From Caulobacter vibrioides (GTDB lineage: Bacteria > Pseudomonadota > Alphaproteobacteria > Caulobacterales > Caulobacteraceae), in NCBI RefSeq assembly GCF_002858865.1, contig NZ_PJRR01000021.1, positions 62,001 through 126,000 on the forward strand: a stretch of 64,000 nucleotides of DNA. The letters run 5' to 3'. This document shows, one piece after another, positions 41,920 through 50,206 of the stretch. Numbering within the stretch: position 1 is the first letter of the stretch; every line of letters begins with the position of its first letter. The notes under the pieces were generated by a model. It saw nothing but the letters and a program-made list of their open reading frames with translations, was not told the DNA's origin and did no database searches. The position numbers and the translations under genes were made by a program.

Positions 41920-44373
41920 ATGAACCGGCAAAAGTCGCGCCTGCTCGTGGGCGCCGCAGTGCTCGCCATGCTGCCGCTGGCGGCGCACGCCCAACAGAGC
42001 GTCACGAAAAACGACCAGGACGTCCTGGAACTAGACGCGGTCGTCATCACCGCCTCGCGCGACGGCGCGACCAAGATGAACTCGTCCATTTCCGTCAGCG
42101 CGCTGTCGGCCGACCAGATCCTGGCCCAGGCCCCGCGCTCGACGGCCGAAATCTTCCGCGGCCTGCCAGGCGTGCGTTCGGAAGCGACGGGCGGCGACGG
42201 TAACGCCAACATCGCCGTGCGCGGCCTGCCCGTGGCCTCGGGCGGCGCCAAGTTCCTGCAGCTGCAGGAAGACGGCCTGCCGGTCATGGAGTTCGGCGAC
42301 ATCGCCTTCGGTAACGCCGACATCTTCCTGCGCGCCGACCAGAACGTGGCCCGTATCGAGTCGGTGCGCGGCGGTTCATCCTCGACCTTCGCGTCGAACT
42401 CGCCCGGCGGCGTGATCAATTTCATCAGCAAGACCGGCGAGGTCGAGGGCGGCGAGATCGCTCTGACCAAGGGCCTGGGCTACGACCACACCCGCCTGGA
42501 CTTCGACTATGGCGCGCCGCTGAGCGACACCCTGCGCTTCCATGTCGGCGGCTTCTATCGCGAGGGCGAAGGCGCCCGGAAGTCGGGCTACACCTCGGAA
42601 AAGGGCGGCCAGATCAAGGCCAACCTGACCAAGGACTTCGAGAACGGCTTTATCCGCCTGAACGTCAAGTATCTGAACGATCGCGCCGTGGGCTACTTGC
42701 CGATGCCGACGCGGGTGACCGGCTCGAACGGCGATCCCGATATCGGCTCCTTCGCCGGTTACGACATCGGCCGCGACGACCTACAGTCGATCTACCTGGC
42801 CCGCAATCCGGGCCTGGACGGCGACGGCAATCGCCGGATCAGCAAGGTCGCCGACGGCATGCACCCCGACACCCTGCAGTTCGGCGCCGAGGCCAAGTTC
42901 GATATCGGCGGCTGGAAGATCGAGGACCGCTTCAAGGTCGCCAAGACCTCGGGACGCTTCGTCGCCCCCTTCCCGGCCGAGGTCCTCTCGGCCCAGGCCC
43001 TGGCCACGTCGATCGGCGGCGCCGGTGCGACCCTGCGCTATGCCAACGGCCCCAGCGCCGGCCAGGCGATCACCGCGCCGGGCGGCCTGAACGGCAACGG
43101 TCTGGCGATGCGGATCCACATGTTCGATGTCGAGATCAACGACTTCGGCAACGCCATGAACGACCTGAAGCTGTCGCGCAGCTTCGACACGGGCGCGGCC
43201 GTGGTCGACGTGACGGTGGGCTACTACAAGTCGCGCCAGACCATCGCCATGGACTGGCTGTGGAACACCTTCGTCTCGGAAGTGAAGGGCGATAACGCCG
43301 CCCTGCTGGATGTCTACAACAGCGCTGGGACCAAGCTGACCCAGACGGGTCTGGCCGCCTATGGCGTGCCGCTGTGGGGTAACTGCTGCACCCGCCGCTA
43401 TGACGTCACCTACGACATCGACGCGCCGTATCTGAGCCTGTCGAGCCGCATCGGCGATCTGAGCCTGGACGCCAGCCTCCGCCGCGACGAAGGCAAGGCG
43501 CGCGGCCTCTACGCCGGGGCCAAGCAGGCCGCCGTCGACGTCAACGGCGACGGGGTGATCCAGAACGTCGAGCAGAGCGTGTCGGTCATCGACAACGCCA
43601 ACGCCTCGCCGGTCAACTACGACTGGGGCTACACCTCCTGGTCGCTGGGCGCGAACTACCAGTTCAATCCCGATGTCGCCGCCTTCGCCCGCGTCAGCCG
43701 CGGCGGCCGCGCCAACGCCGACCGTCTGCTGTTCGGCAAGGTCCGGGCCGACGGCACGGTGTCCAAGGAAGACGCCGTCGACATGGTCGATCAGGTCGAG
43801 GGCGGCGTGAAGTACCGCCGCGCCGGCTTTGGCCTGTTCGCCACGGCCTTCTGGGCCCGCACCCAGGAGCAGAACTTCGAGGCCACCAGCCAGAGGTTCT
43901 TCGACCGCACCTACAAGGCCAAGGGTATCGAACTGGAGGCCAGCTACCGGATCGGCGACTTCTCCGTCACCGGCGGCGCCACCTATACCGACGCGGTCAT
44001 CGACAAGGACGCTCTGACGCCCGCCGTCGTCGGCAACGCGCCGCGCCGCCAGGCCAAGTGGATCTACCAGTTCGCCCCGACCTGGACGATCAATGACAAG
44101 GCCACGATCGGCGCCAGCGTCATCGGCACCACCAAGGCCTACGCCCAGGACGACAACCAGCTGATCTTCCCGGCCTACGCCCAGGTCAACGCCTTCGCCG
44201 AGTACAAGCTGGCCGAGACGCTGTCGCTGTCGGTCAACGCCAACAACCTGTTCGACAAGGTTGGCCTGACCGAAGCCGAAGAGGGTTCGATCACGGCGGG
44301 GTCAGTCAATGCGATCCGCGCCCGCTCGATCAACGGCCGCACTGTCACGGCGACGCTTCGGTACAGCTTCTAG
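41920..44373 (+). CDS. suxA: TonB-dependent receptor for sucrose-type substrate
   Basis: 817 aa, with a strong GAGGAGGA ribosome site 5 nt upstream. Signal peptide LLVGAAVLAMLPLAAHAQQ, then a plug (AEIFRGLPGVRSEATGGDGNANIAVRGLPVASGGAKFLQLQEDGLPV, about 74-120; VRGGSSSTFASNSPGGVINFISK) and a 22-strand-type barrel ending ...TVTATLRYSF with terminal Phe. Receptors of this type in Caulobacter and Xanthomonas import oligosaccharides. The LacI regulator, two operators and amylosucrase point to sucrose or a related glucoside. The substrate is inference from synteny. A repeat begins inside its stop codon. Confidence 0.85.
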   Translation: MNRQKSRLLVGAAVLAMLPLAAHAQQSVTKNDQDVLELDAVVITASRDGATKMNSSISVSALSADQILAQAPRSTAEIFRGLPGVRSEATGGDGNANIAVRGLPVASGGAKFLQLQEDGLPVMEFGDIAFGNADIFLRADQNVARIESVRGGSSSTFASNSPGGVINFISKTGEVEGGEIALTKGLGYDHTRLDFDYGAPLSDTLRFHVGGFYREGEGARKSGYTSEKGGQIKANLTKDFENGFIRLNVKYLNDRAVGYLPMPTRVTGSNGDPDIGSFAGYDIGRDDLQSIYLARNPGLDGDGNRRISKVADGMHPDTLQFGAEAKFDIGGWKIEDRFKVAKTSGRFVAPFPAEVLSAQALATSIGGAGATLRYANGPSAGQAITAPGGLNGNGLAMRIHMFDVEINDFGNAMNDLKLSRSFDTGAAVVDVTVGYYKSRQTIAMDWLWNTFVSEVKGDNAALLDVYNSAGTKLTQTGLAAYGVPLWGNCCTRRYDVTYDIDAPYLSLSSRIGDLSLDASLRRDEGKARGLYAGAKQAAVDVNGDGVIQNVEQSVSVIDNANASPVNYDWGYTSWSLGANYQFNPDVAAFARVSRGGRANADRLLFGKVRADGTVSKEDAVDMVDQVEGGVKYRRAGFGLFATAFWARTQEQNFEATSQRFFDRTYKAKGIELEASYRIGDFSVTGGATYTDAVIDKDALTPAVVGNAPRRQAKWIYQFAPTWTINDKATIGASVIGTTKAYAQDDNQLIFPAYAQVNAFAEYKLAETLSLSVNANNLFDKVGLTEAEEGSITAGSVNAIRARSINGRTVTATLRYSF

Positions 44374-44421
44374 AGCGTGACGCCGAAAGTGGGAACCGGT
44401 TTCGGCGCCAGTCACGCTCTA
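44371..44421. repeat. Hairpin repeat I after the receptor (terminator-like)
   Basis: The arms TAGAGCGTGAC and GTCACGCTCTA are perfect 11 bp inverted repeats, with inner CCGAAA/TTTCGG pairing. The left arm includes the stop codon of the receptor gene. The sequence belongs to the widespread alphaproteobacterial GAGCGTGA...TCACGCTC repeat type. Confidence 0.8.
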
Positions 44422-44432
44422 AGTGTTTGATT

Positions 44433-44484
44433 TAGAGCCTTGTTATCGCGTCGAAACGATTCCGTTTCGACGCGCAAGGCTCTA
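44433..44484. repeat. Hairpin repeat II, nested palindrome
   Basis: Outer arms TAGAGCCTTG/CAAGGCTCTA (10 bp) enclose a 12 bp stem CGCGTCGAAACG/CGTTTCGACGCG with an ATTC loop. The CGTCGAAACG core is a familiar alphaproteobacterial intergenic repeat. With repeat I it may attenuate or process the mRNA between receptor and amylosucrase. Confidence 0.8.
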
Positions 44485-44493
44485 ACCCCCATC

Positions 44494-44561
44494 GCCGACG
44501 GGTTTCCTGCCCCGTCGGCGCCTCGGCCTCGCCAGTGCGACCCCAACGCCCTGGCGAGGCC
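44494..44561. repeat. Two further hairpins before amylosucrase
   Basis: GCCGACGGG/CCCGTCGGC (44494-44519, 9 bp stem, 8 nt loop) and GGCCTCGCCAG/CTGGCGAGGCC (44525-44561, 11 bp stem) follow directly. No T-run follows either, so neither is a clear intrinsic terminator. The amylosucrase ATG is 22 bp further on. Confidence 0.75.
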
Positions 44562-44583
44562 ACTCCTTCGCGAGCGTTCCGGC

Positions 44584-46413
44584 ATGATTTCCACCGCTTC
44601 GATCCCGACGCCGTACGACGACGCCGTCCAGGCTCGGTTCGCCGCGCTGTGGCCGATCGTGGAATCGCGGTTCGCCAAGCTCTATGGCGCGGATGCGCGC
44701 GGCCCCGCCGTCCTCGAACGCCTGAAGACCAATCTTCTCAAAGCCGCCCATGCGCGGCCAGAGCCCCTGCGCGCGCTCGATGCGGCGCGGGCGGCCGATC
44801 CCGCGTGGCTGCACGCGCCGGGGCAGACCGCCTACACCTTCTATGTCGATCGCTTCGCCGGCGATCTCAACGGCGTCCGCGGCAAGCTGGACTATCTGAC
44901 CGAGCTGGGCGTGCGCTGGCTCCACCCGCTGCCGCTGCTGGAACCGCGCCCCGGCGACAGCGACGGCGGCTTTGCGGTCGCCGACTATCGCAAGGTTGAT
45001 CCGCGCCTGGGCACGATCGACGACCTGGAAGCCCTGGCCGGCGACCTGCGCGAGCGCGGCATGGGGCTGATCCTCGATGTGGTGTGCAATCACACCGCCC
45101 GCGAGCATGCCTGGGCGGTCAAGGCCCGGGCGGGCGATCCCGCCTATCGCGACTACTACATCGTGCTGCCGGACGCCCAGAGCGCCGCAGCGCGCGATCG
45201 CGAGCTGATCGACGTCTTCCCCGACACCGCGCCGGGCAGCTTCACCTACAACGCCGACATGGGCGGCTATGTCTGGACCACCTTCTATCCGTTCCAGTGG
45301 GACCTGAACTACGCCAACCCCGCCGTCTTCGCCGAGATGCTGGAGGTGTTGATCTTCCTGGCGGCCAAGGGCGCCCAAGGCTTCCGACTCGATAGCGCGC
45401 CGTTCCTCTGGAAGCAGGCGGGCACCACCTGTCGCAACCTTCCGCAGACCTATGACATCGTCGAAGCCTGGCGCGCGGCGCTGTCGATCGTTGCGCCGGG
45501 CGTCGTGCTGCTGGCCGAGGCGATCGAGAGCGTCGAGGACGTTCTGCCCTTCTTCGGCGGTGAGGCGCCCGGCTGCAACCTCGCTTACAACAACGTGGTC
45601 ATGACGGCCCTCTGGGCGGCGTTGGCCGACGGCGATGCGGCCATCGCCCGGCGCTGCCTGGCGGTCGCGGCGCGCAAGCCGCCCCAAGGCGCGTGGCTCA
45701 ACTATGTGCGCTGCCATGACGATCTGATCTGGAACGCCCTGGCGGCCTATGCCCCGGCCGGTGACCTGCGACGTTGGTCAAACGCCTATGGGCATGGCGA
45801 GGGCTTCTCGCGCGGTCGCGCCTTCCAGACCGCCGAAGGGGGCGTTCCGTCGACCAACGGCATGGCGGCCGCACTGGCCGGCCTCACTGCTGACGCCGAT
45901 GGCGACAGCCTGGGCGCGCGGCGGCTTCGCCTGCTGTACGGGATCATCCACGCGCTGGACGGCTGGCCGTTGATCTATATGGGCGACGAGATCGGTCTCG
46001 ATAACGACGAGGCCTATCAGGACGACCCGCTGCGCGCCGGCGACGGACGCTGGCTGCACCGCCCGCAGATGGACTGGTCACTGGCCGAGCATCGACGCGA
46101 GGCCGGCGCACTGCAGGCCGAGTTGTTCGCCGTCTTCACCAAGCTGAGCCAGCGCGCGCAACGCCTGGCGGCGTTTGGCGTGGCCGGCCCGGCCCGTCCG
46201 ATCGCGGTCGCCGCGCCGGCGGTCCTGGCCTTCCTGCGCGATGAGGGCGCACGGCCGTTCCTGTGTCTCGCCAACTTCTCCGACGCGCCGCAAGACGTCG
46301 AACTGCCCCCGACGTTCGCCCAAGGCGCCGAGGACGTGCTTGATGGCGCCCCCTCCCCCGCCGGAGCCGTCAGCCTGCCGCCCTATGGCATCACGTGGCT
46401 GGTCGCCCGATGA
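44584..46413 (+). CDS. suxB: Amylosucrase-type GH13 sucrose hydrolase
   Basis: 609 aa from the ATG at 44584; a longer in-frame reading runs through the hairpin repeats and lacks a start signal. GH13 catalytic residues are visible: nucleophile Asp270 ([20 protein letters not shown]), acid/base Glu312 ([11 protein letters not shown]) and transition-state stabiliser Asp379 ([10 protein letters not shown]). [15 protein letters not shown] is specific to amylosucrases, which split sucrose and build alpha-glucan or release glucose and fructose. No signal peptide, so it acts in the cytosol after sucrose import. Its stop overlaps the fructokinase start (ATGA). Confidence 0.9.
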   Translation: MISTASIPTPYDDAVQARFAALWPIVESRFAKLYGADARGPAVLERLKTNLLKAAHARPEPLRALDAARAADPAWLHAPGQTAYTFYVDRFAGDLNGVRGKLDYLTELGVRWLHPLPLLEPRPGDSDGGFAVADYRKVDPRLGTIDDLEALAGDLRERGMGLILDVVCNHTAREHAWAVKARAGDPAYRDYYIVLPDAQSAAARDRELIDVFPDTAPGSFTYNADMGGYVWTTFYPFQWDLNYANPAVFAEMLEVLIFLAAKGAQGFRLDSAPFLWKQAGTTCRNLPQTYDIVEAWRAALSIVAPGVVLLAEAIESVEDVLPFFGGEAPGCNLAYNNVVMTALWAALADGDAAIARRCLAVAARKPPQGAWLNYVRCHDDLIWNALAAYAPAGDLRRWSNAYGHGEGFSRGRAFQTAEGGVPSTNGMAAALAGLTADADGDSLGARRLRLLYGIIHALDGWPLIYMGDEIGLDNDEAYQDDPLRAGDGRWLHRPQMDWSLAEHRREAGALQAELFAVFTKLSQRAQRLAAFGVAGPARPIAVAAPAVLAFLRDEGARPFLCLANFSDAPQDVELPPTFAQGAEDVLDGAPSPAGAVSLPPYGITWLVAR

Positions 46414-47318
46414 GCCGGATCGCTGCGATCGAGCTGGGCGGCACCAAGGTGATGGTGGCCTTCGGATCGGGGCCGGACGACCTGTCGCCCCCCCTCCGCA
46501 TCCCCACCACGACGCCGGCCGAGACCCTGGCCCGGATCGAAGACGCGCTCGCCGCCGAGCAAGGCCGCTTCGATGCGATCGGCGTGGCCAGCTTCGGCCC
46601 CATCCGGCTGGATCCGGCCGCGCCGGACTGGGGCCATATCCTCAAGACCCCCAAGCCCGGCTGGTCGCACGCCGATGTGGCCGCCCGGCTCGTCCGACGG
46701 TTCGATCGGCCGCTCGCCCTGGACACCGACGTGAACGGCGCCGCCGTGGCCGAAGGACTCTGGGGCGCGGCCAAGGGGCTTGGCGACTATGCCTATGTCA
46801 CGGTCGGCACCGGCGTCGGCGTAGGCCTCGTCGTCAATGGCGCGCCAACGCACGGCCTGCTGCATCCCGAGGCCGGCCATATCCTGGTCCGGCGCGATGC
46901 GGCCCAAGACCCCTTCACCGGGTCCTGCCCGTTCCATGGCGATTGCCTTGAAGGCCTGATCAGCGGGCCGGCCCTGGCCGCGCGGACCGACGCGCCCGGC
47001 GAGTCGCTGTCCAAGGACGACCCCGTCTGGGCGCTGGTCGCCGACTATCTGGCCCAGCTTGTGGCCAACCTCGCCTTGATCGCCTCGCCCCGGCGCGTGA
47101 TCATCGGTGGCGGCGTCGGGAGCAATCCGCAGTTGTTGGAGCAGACGCGGACGCGGCTGCAGACGCACCTGGCCGGCTACCTCGCGCCGCTCGAGCAGAG
47201 GTCCGACATCGACGCCTTCGTCGCGGCGCCGGGCCTCGGCGCGAACTCCGGCCTGCTCGGCGCGGTCGCGCTGGGCCTTCGACACGACGCCATCCTACGG
47301 CAGGACCTGACGCAATGA
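46410..47318 (+). CDS. ROK-family fructokinase
   Basis: 302 aa from the ATG overlapping the amylosucrase stop. The phosphate loop [45 protein letters not shown] and the ROK zinc motif ([20 protein letters not shown], with HPEAGH before it) are complete. Fructokinases of this type act on fructose released from sucrose, which fits the gene order. Its 3' end overlaps the MFS gene by 4 bp. Confidence 0.9.
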   Translation: MSRIAAIELGGTKVMVAFGSGPDDLSPPLRIPTTTPAETLARIEDALAAEQGRFDAIGVASFGPIRLDPAAPDWGHILKTPKPGWSHADVAARLVRRFDRPLALDTDVNGAAVAEGLWGAAKGLGDYAYVTVGTGVGVGLVVNGAPTHGLLHPEAGHILVRRDAAQDPFTGSCPFHGDCLEGLISGPALAARTDAPGESLSKDDPVWALVADYLAQLVANLALIASPRRVIIGGGVGSNPQLLEQTRTRLQTHLAGYLAPLEQRSDIDAFVAAPGLGANSGLLGAVALGLRHDAILRQDLTQ

Positions 47319-48550
47319 CCCAGACTGTTTCTGATGCGTCGCGCGATCCGCGCCTGATCCGCATCCTGACCTATCTGATGTTCATGATGTTCGCGATGAC
47401 CACCGACTCGGTCGGCGTCATCATTCCCCACGTCATCAAGACCTTCGATCTTGGCATGGCTGCGGCGGGATCGTTCCACTACGCCAGCATGACCGGCATC
47501 GCGCTGGGCGGGGTCTGCCTGGGCTTCCTGGCGGACCGGCTGGGTCGCAAGGCCACCATCGTGCTGGGCCTTGTCGCCTTCGCGGTGACGGCCTTCCTGT
47601 TCGCGGTCGGCAAGGACTTCGGCTTCTTCGTCGCCCTGCTCTTCCTGTCGGGCCTGGCGATCGGCGTCTTCAAGACCGGCGCCCTGGCCCTGATCGGCGA
47701 CATCTCGTCCTCGACCCGCGCTCACACCGCCACCATGAACATGGTCGAAGGCTTCTTTGGCCTGGGCGCCATCCTCGGACCGGCGATCGTGACCGCCCTT
47801 CTGGCGCAAGGTGCGTCGTGGAAGTGGCTCTATGTGATCGCCGGCGCGCTGTGCGTGCTGCTGATCATCGCCGCCCTGAACGTGCGCTATCCGCAAACCC
47901 CGCCGGCGGCCCAGCAGAAGCTGGATCCCCGGGTGACCCTGGCCATGTTCGGCAACCCTTACGCCCTGGCCTTCAGCTTCGCGATCATGCTCTATGTCGG
48001 GGTCGAGACGGCGATCTATGTGTGGATGCCGACCCTGCTGGCCGACTACAAGGGTCCCGCCGTGCTCCTAGCGGCCTACGCCCTGTCGGTGTTCTTTATC
48101 CTGCGCGCCGCCGGCCGCTTCCTGGGCGCCTGGCTCTTGAACAGGCTGTCGTGGACGCAGGTGGTGGCGATCTGCAGCGTGGCGATCCTGATCTGCTTCG
48201 CCGCCGCCCTGGCCGGCGGACGCGCCGTGGCCGTCTATAGCCTGCCGATCTCGGGCCTGTTCATGTCGGTGCTCTATCCGACCATCAACTCCAAGGGCAT
48301 CAGCTGCTTCCCGAAGGCCGAGCACGGCTCGGTCTCGGGGGTGATCCTGTTCTTCACCTGTGTCAGCGCGGTGATCGCGCCCTGGATGATGGGTCTGATC
48401 AGCGACCGCTTCGGCGACGCCGTCTACGGCTTCGCCCTGGCCACGGGCCTGGCCGCGCTGCTGGCGGTGCTGGCGGTGTTGAACCTGGTGTTCGACCCGA
48501 GCCGAGCCCGCCTCGAAGCCAGGCAAGACGCGGACTACGTCGTCCCGTAA
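47315..48550 (+). CDS. MFS sugar transporter of the sucrose locus
   Basis: 411 aa with 12 predicted membrane helices and the MFS loop motif [15 protein letters not shown] between helices 2 and 3. The related second-half loop is [14 protein letters not shown]. It resembles the FHS/fucose-glucose permease-like MFS group. As last gene after receptor, amylosucrase and fructokinase it would carry sucrose across the inner membrane, in the place of SuxC of Xanthomonas. Whether it is orthologous to SuxC cannot be told without alignment. Confidence 0.82.
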   Translation: MTQTVSDASRDPRLIRILTYLMFMMFAMTTDSVGVIIPHVIKTFDLGMAAAGSFHYASMTGIALGGVCLGFLADRLGRKATIVLGLVAFAVTAFLFAVGKDFGFFVALLFLSGLAIGVFKTGALALIGDISSSTRAHTATMNMVEGFFGLGAILGPAIVTALLAQGASWKWLYVIAGALCVLLIIAALNVRYPQTPPAAQQKLDPRVTLAMFGNPYALAFSFAIMLYVGVETAIYVWMPTLLADYKGPAVLLAAYALSVFFILRAAGRFLGAWLLNRLSWTQVVAICSVAILICFAAALAGGRAVAVYSLPISGLFMSVLYPTINSKGISCFPKAEHGSVSGVILFFTCVSAVIAPWMMGLISDRFGDAVYGFALATGLAALLAVLAVLNLVFDPSRARLEARQDADYVVP

Positions 48551-48571
48551 AGCGCGCCCCCGCCGCTGCGT

Positions 48572-50101
48572 TCAGCGCGCCGATGCGACGGTGATGAAGA
48601 TCGGGTTGGCGTAGAACCACAGGTCCGACCAGGGATCTTCGCCCAGGGGGTCCGGTAGCGGCTCGGCTTCGGCGCCGTTCGTGCCCCGAACCCGAATATA
48701 GAGGGGACGGCGGACGTCCTTCAGGACGTGCGTCATCGACAGCATCTCCCCCTCGCGGGCCCAGGAGGTCGGGGTGAAGGCACGGATCACGCGGGTGGTC
48801 GGGTTGGCGTCGGTGGATCGGTCCGTCGCCGGCCCGAGGATCTCGCCCTGGATCAGGTCCACGCGCGCCACGCTGGGAGAGAAGCCACCGAAGTTCTTGC
48901 CGGCGGGATCGCGGACGCGGATGACCACCGTGACGTCTGAGCCCGGCGCGACTTCGAGGCGACCGCCGATATCGGCCTTGGCCCCCGCGACGCTGGCGGT
49001 GACTTCGACCTCGGAAACCAGATCACCCAGCGTCACGAAGACCCGGCCGTTGCGCAGCCCGTCCAGCACATCGTCATAGGTGTGGGCGGCCTTCACATAG
49101 GTTTTGGAGTACTCGCCCGGCCAGAAATCCTCGCCGCCGTCGGTATAGTGCCGGTGCGAGTCCGAGGTTGCGGTGATCCACCACCGGCGCCCCTCGCCCA
49201 GCATGGAGTCCCAGAACCCGCCCAGCTTGGCGGTCATCTGGTCAAAGCCGCCCATGGTCGGCGCGCGCGAATAGCCGCCACGATCGCCCTGCGGCTTCAG
49301 GGCGCCGTCAGGCTTCAGGCTTGAAGCCTGGTGGCCGGGCGCACCCTCCATGCCGATCGCGACGTCGGGCGCGGTGTCATTCCAGTTGCGCAGCTCTGAG
49401 GGCGAAACCAGCCCATAGCGCCCCACGGCGGTCGCGGATCGCGAAGGGTGGTTGGCGATGACCACAGGCGGCTTTCTCAGCGCCTTCATGTGACGCAAGG
49501 CCTCCAGCATGAAGGCCTCCTGGTCGCGCGCCGGGTCGGCGGGCCAGGGCTCGCGCCGATTGTAGCGGCTCTCGATGCCGAACAGGGCGTCGCGCTCCTC
49601 GGACGAACGCGGCAGGATCAGGCTGGAATGCTCGGCCGCCGGCGTATCCAGCTCCATGCCCCAGAACTGCAGCACGGCGGGCGTCTCGACGCGCGAGCGC
49701 AGCAGTTCCGGATAGGCCTCGTCACGGTTCAGCTTGGAATGGTTGGGACCGCCGTGGTCGGTGGCGACCATCCAGGCCAGGCCGTGCTTGGCCGCCATCC
49801 GGGCGTTGGTGGTGATCGGATTGACCGCGTCACCGGCCTTGATCAGGGCCGGCGGCTGCGAGGGGTCCGCCCCCGGCTTCAACGACACGCTGAACCAGCT
49901 ATGGACGTGATGGTCGCCCGCCTGCCACTTGCGCTCCGAGGCCTTCACGGCGCGCCCGGCGGGACGCGAAGGGCCGACGGGCTGAACAGCGTGACCAGGA
50001 TGGGCGAAAGCGGGCGGCGACACCGCCGGCGCAAGACAAAGCGCGACCGCCAGGGCGACGGGCGACAGGCCGGGGCGACGGTGAGTCGAGAGCTTGAGCA
50101 T
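48572..50101 (-). CDS. Exported PHP-fold metallohydrolase (CehA/McbA family)
   Basis: 509 aa. A signal peptide (VALAVALCLAPAVSPPAFAHPGHA) precedes a PHP-type metal site: GDHHVHSWFSVS (HxH), MVATDHGG (DH), GMELD, IANHPSR and ATSDSHRHY. The C-terminal half is beta-rich (VEVTASVAGAKADIGGRL...). CehA/McbA proteins hydrolyse esters, carbamates or phosphate esters; the substrate here is unknown. It follows the STN-type receptor on the same strand by 105 bp, so a periplasmic enzyme acting on the imported ligand is likely. It converges on the MFS gene with a 21 bp gap. Confidence 0.82.
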   Translation of the reverse strand: MLKLSTHRRPGLSPVALAVALCLAPAVSPPAFAHPGHAVQPVGPSRPAGRAVKASERKWQAGDHHVHSWFSVSLKPGADPSQPPALIKAGDAVNPITTNARMAAKHGLAWMVATDHGGPNHSKLNRDEAYPELLRSRVETPAVLQFWGMELDTPAAEHSSLILPRSSEERDALFGIESRYNRREPWPADPARDQEAFMLEALRHMKALRKPPVVIANHPSRSATAVGRYGLVSPSELRNWNDTAPDVAIGMEGAPGHQASSLKPDGALKPQGDRGGYSRAPTMGGFDQMTAKLGGFWDSMLGEGRRWWITATSDSHRHYTDGGEDFWPGEYSKTYVKAAHTYDDVLDGLRNGRVFVTLGDLVSEVEVTASVAGAKADIGGRLEVAPGSDVTVVIRVRDPAGKNFGGFSPSVARVDLIQGEILGPATDRSTDANPTTRVIRAFTPTSWAREGEMLSMTHVLKDVRRPLYIRVRGTNGAEAEPLPDPLGEDPWSDLWFYANPIFITVASAR

Positions 50102-50206
50102 GCGCCTTCCCTACCCCAAGCGTGTGACGTTTCCCATGCGCGCGAACGAAAGCGGCCGGCTCGCGCCTGTCCGCGCGAGCCGGCCCTTGGTGTCCAGGAC
50201 CAGGCG

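Noticed and set aside
44440..44583. Extended start of amylosucrase
   Set aside because: The extension is translated through the palindromic repeats and has no ribosome site.
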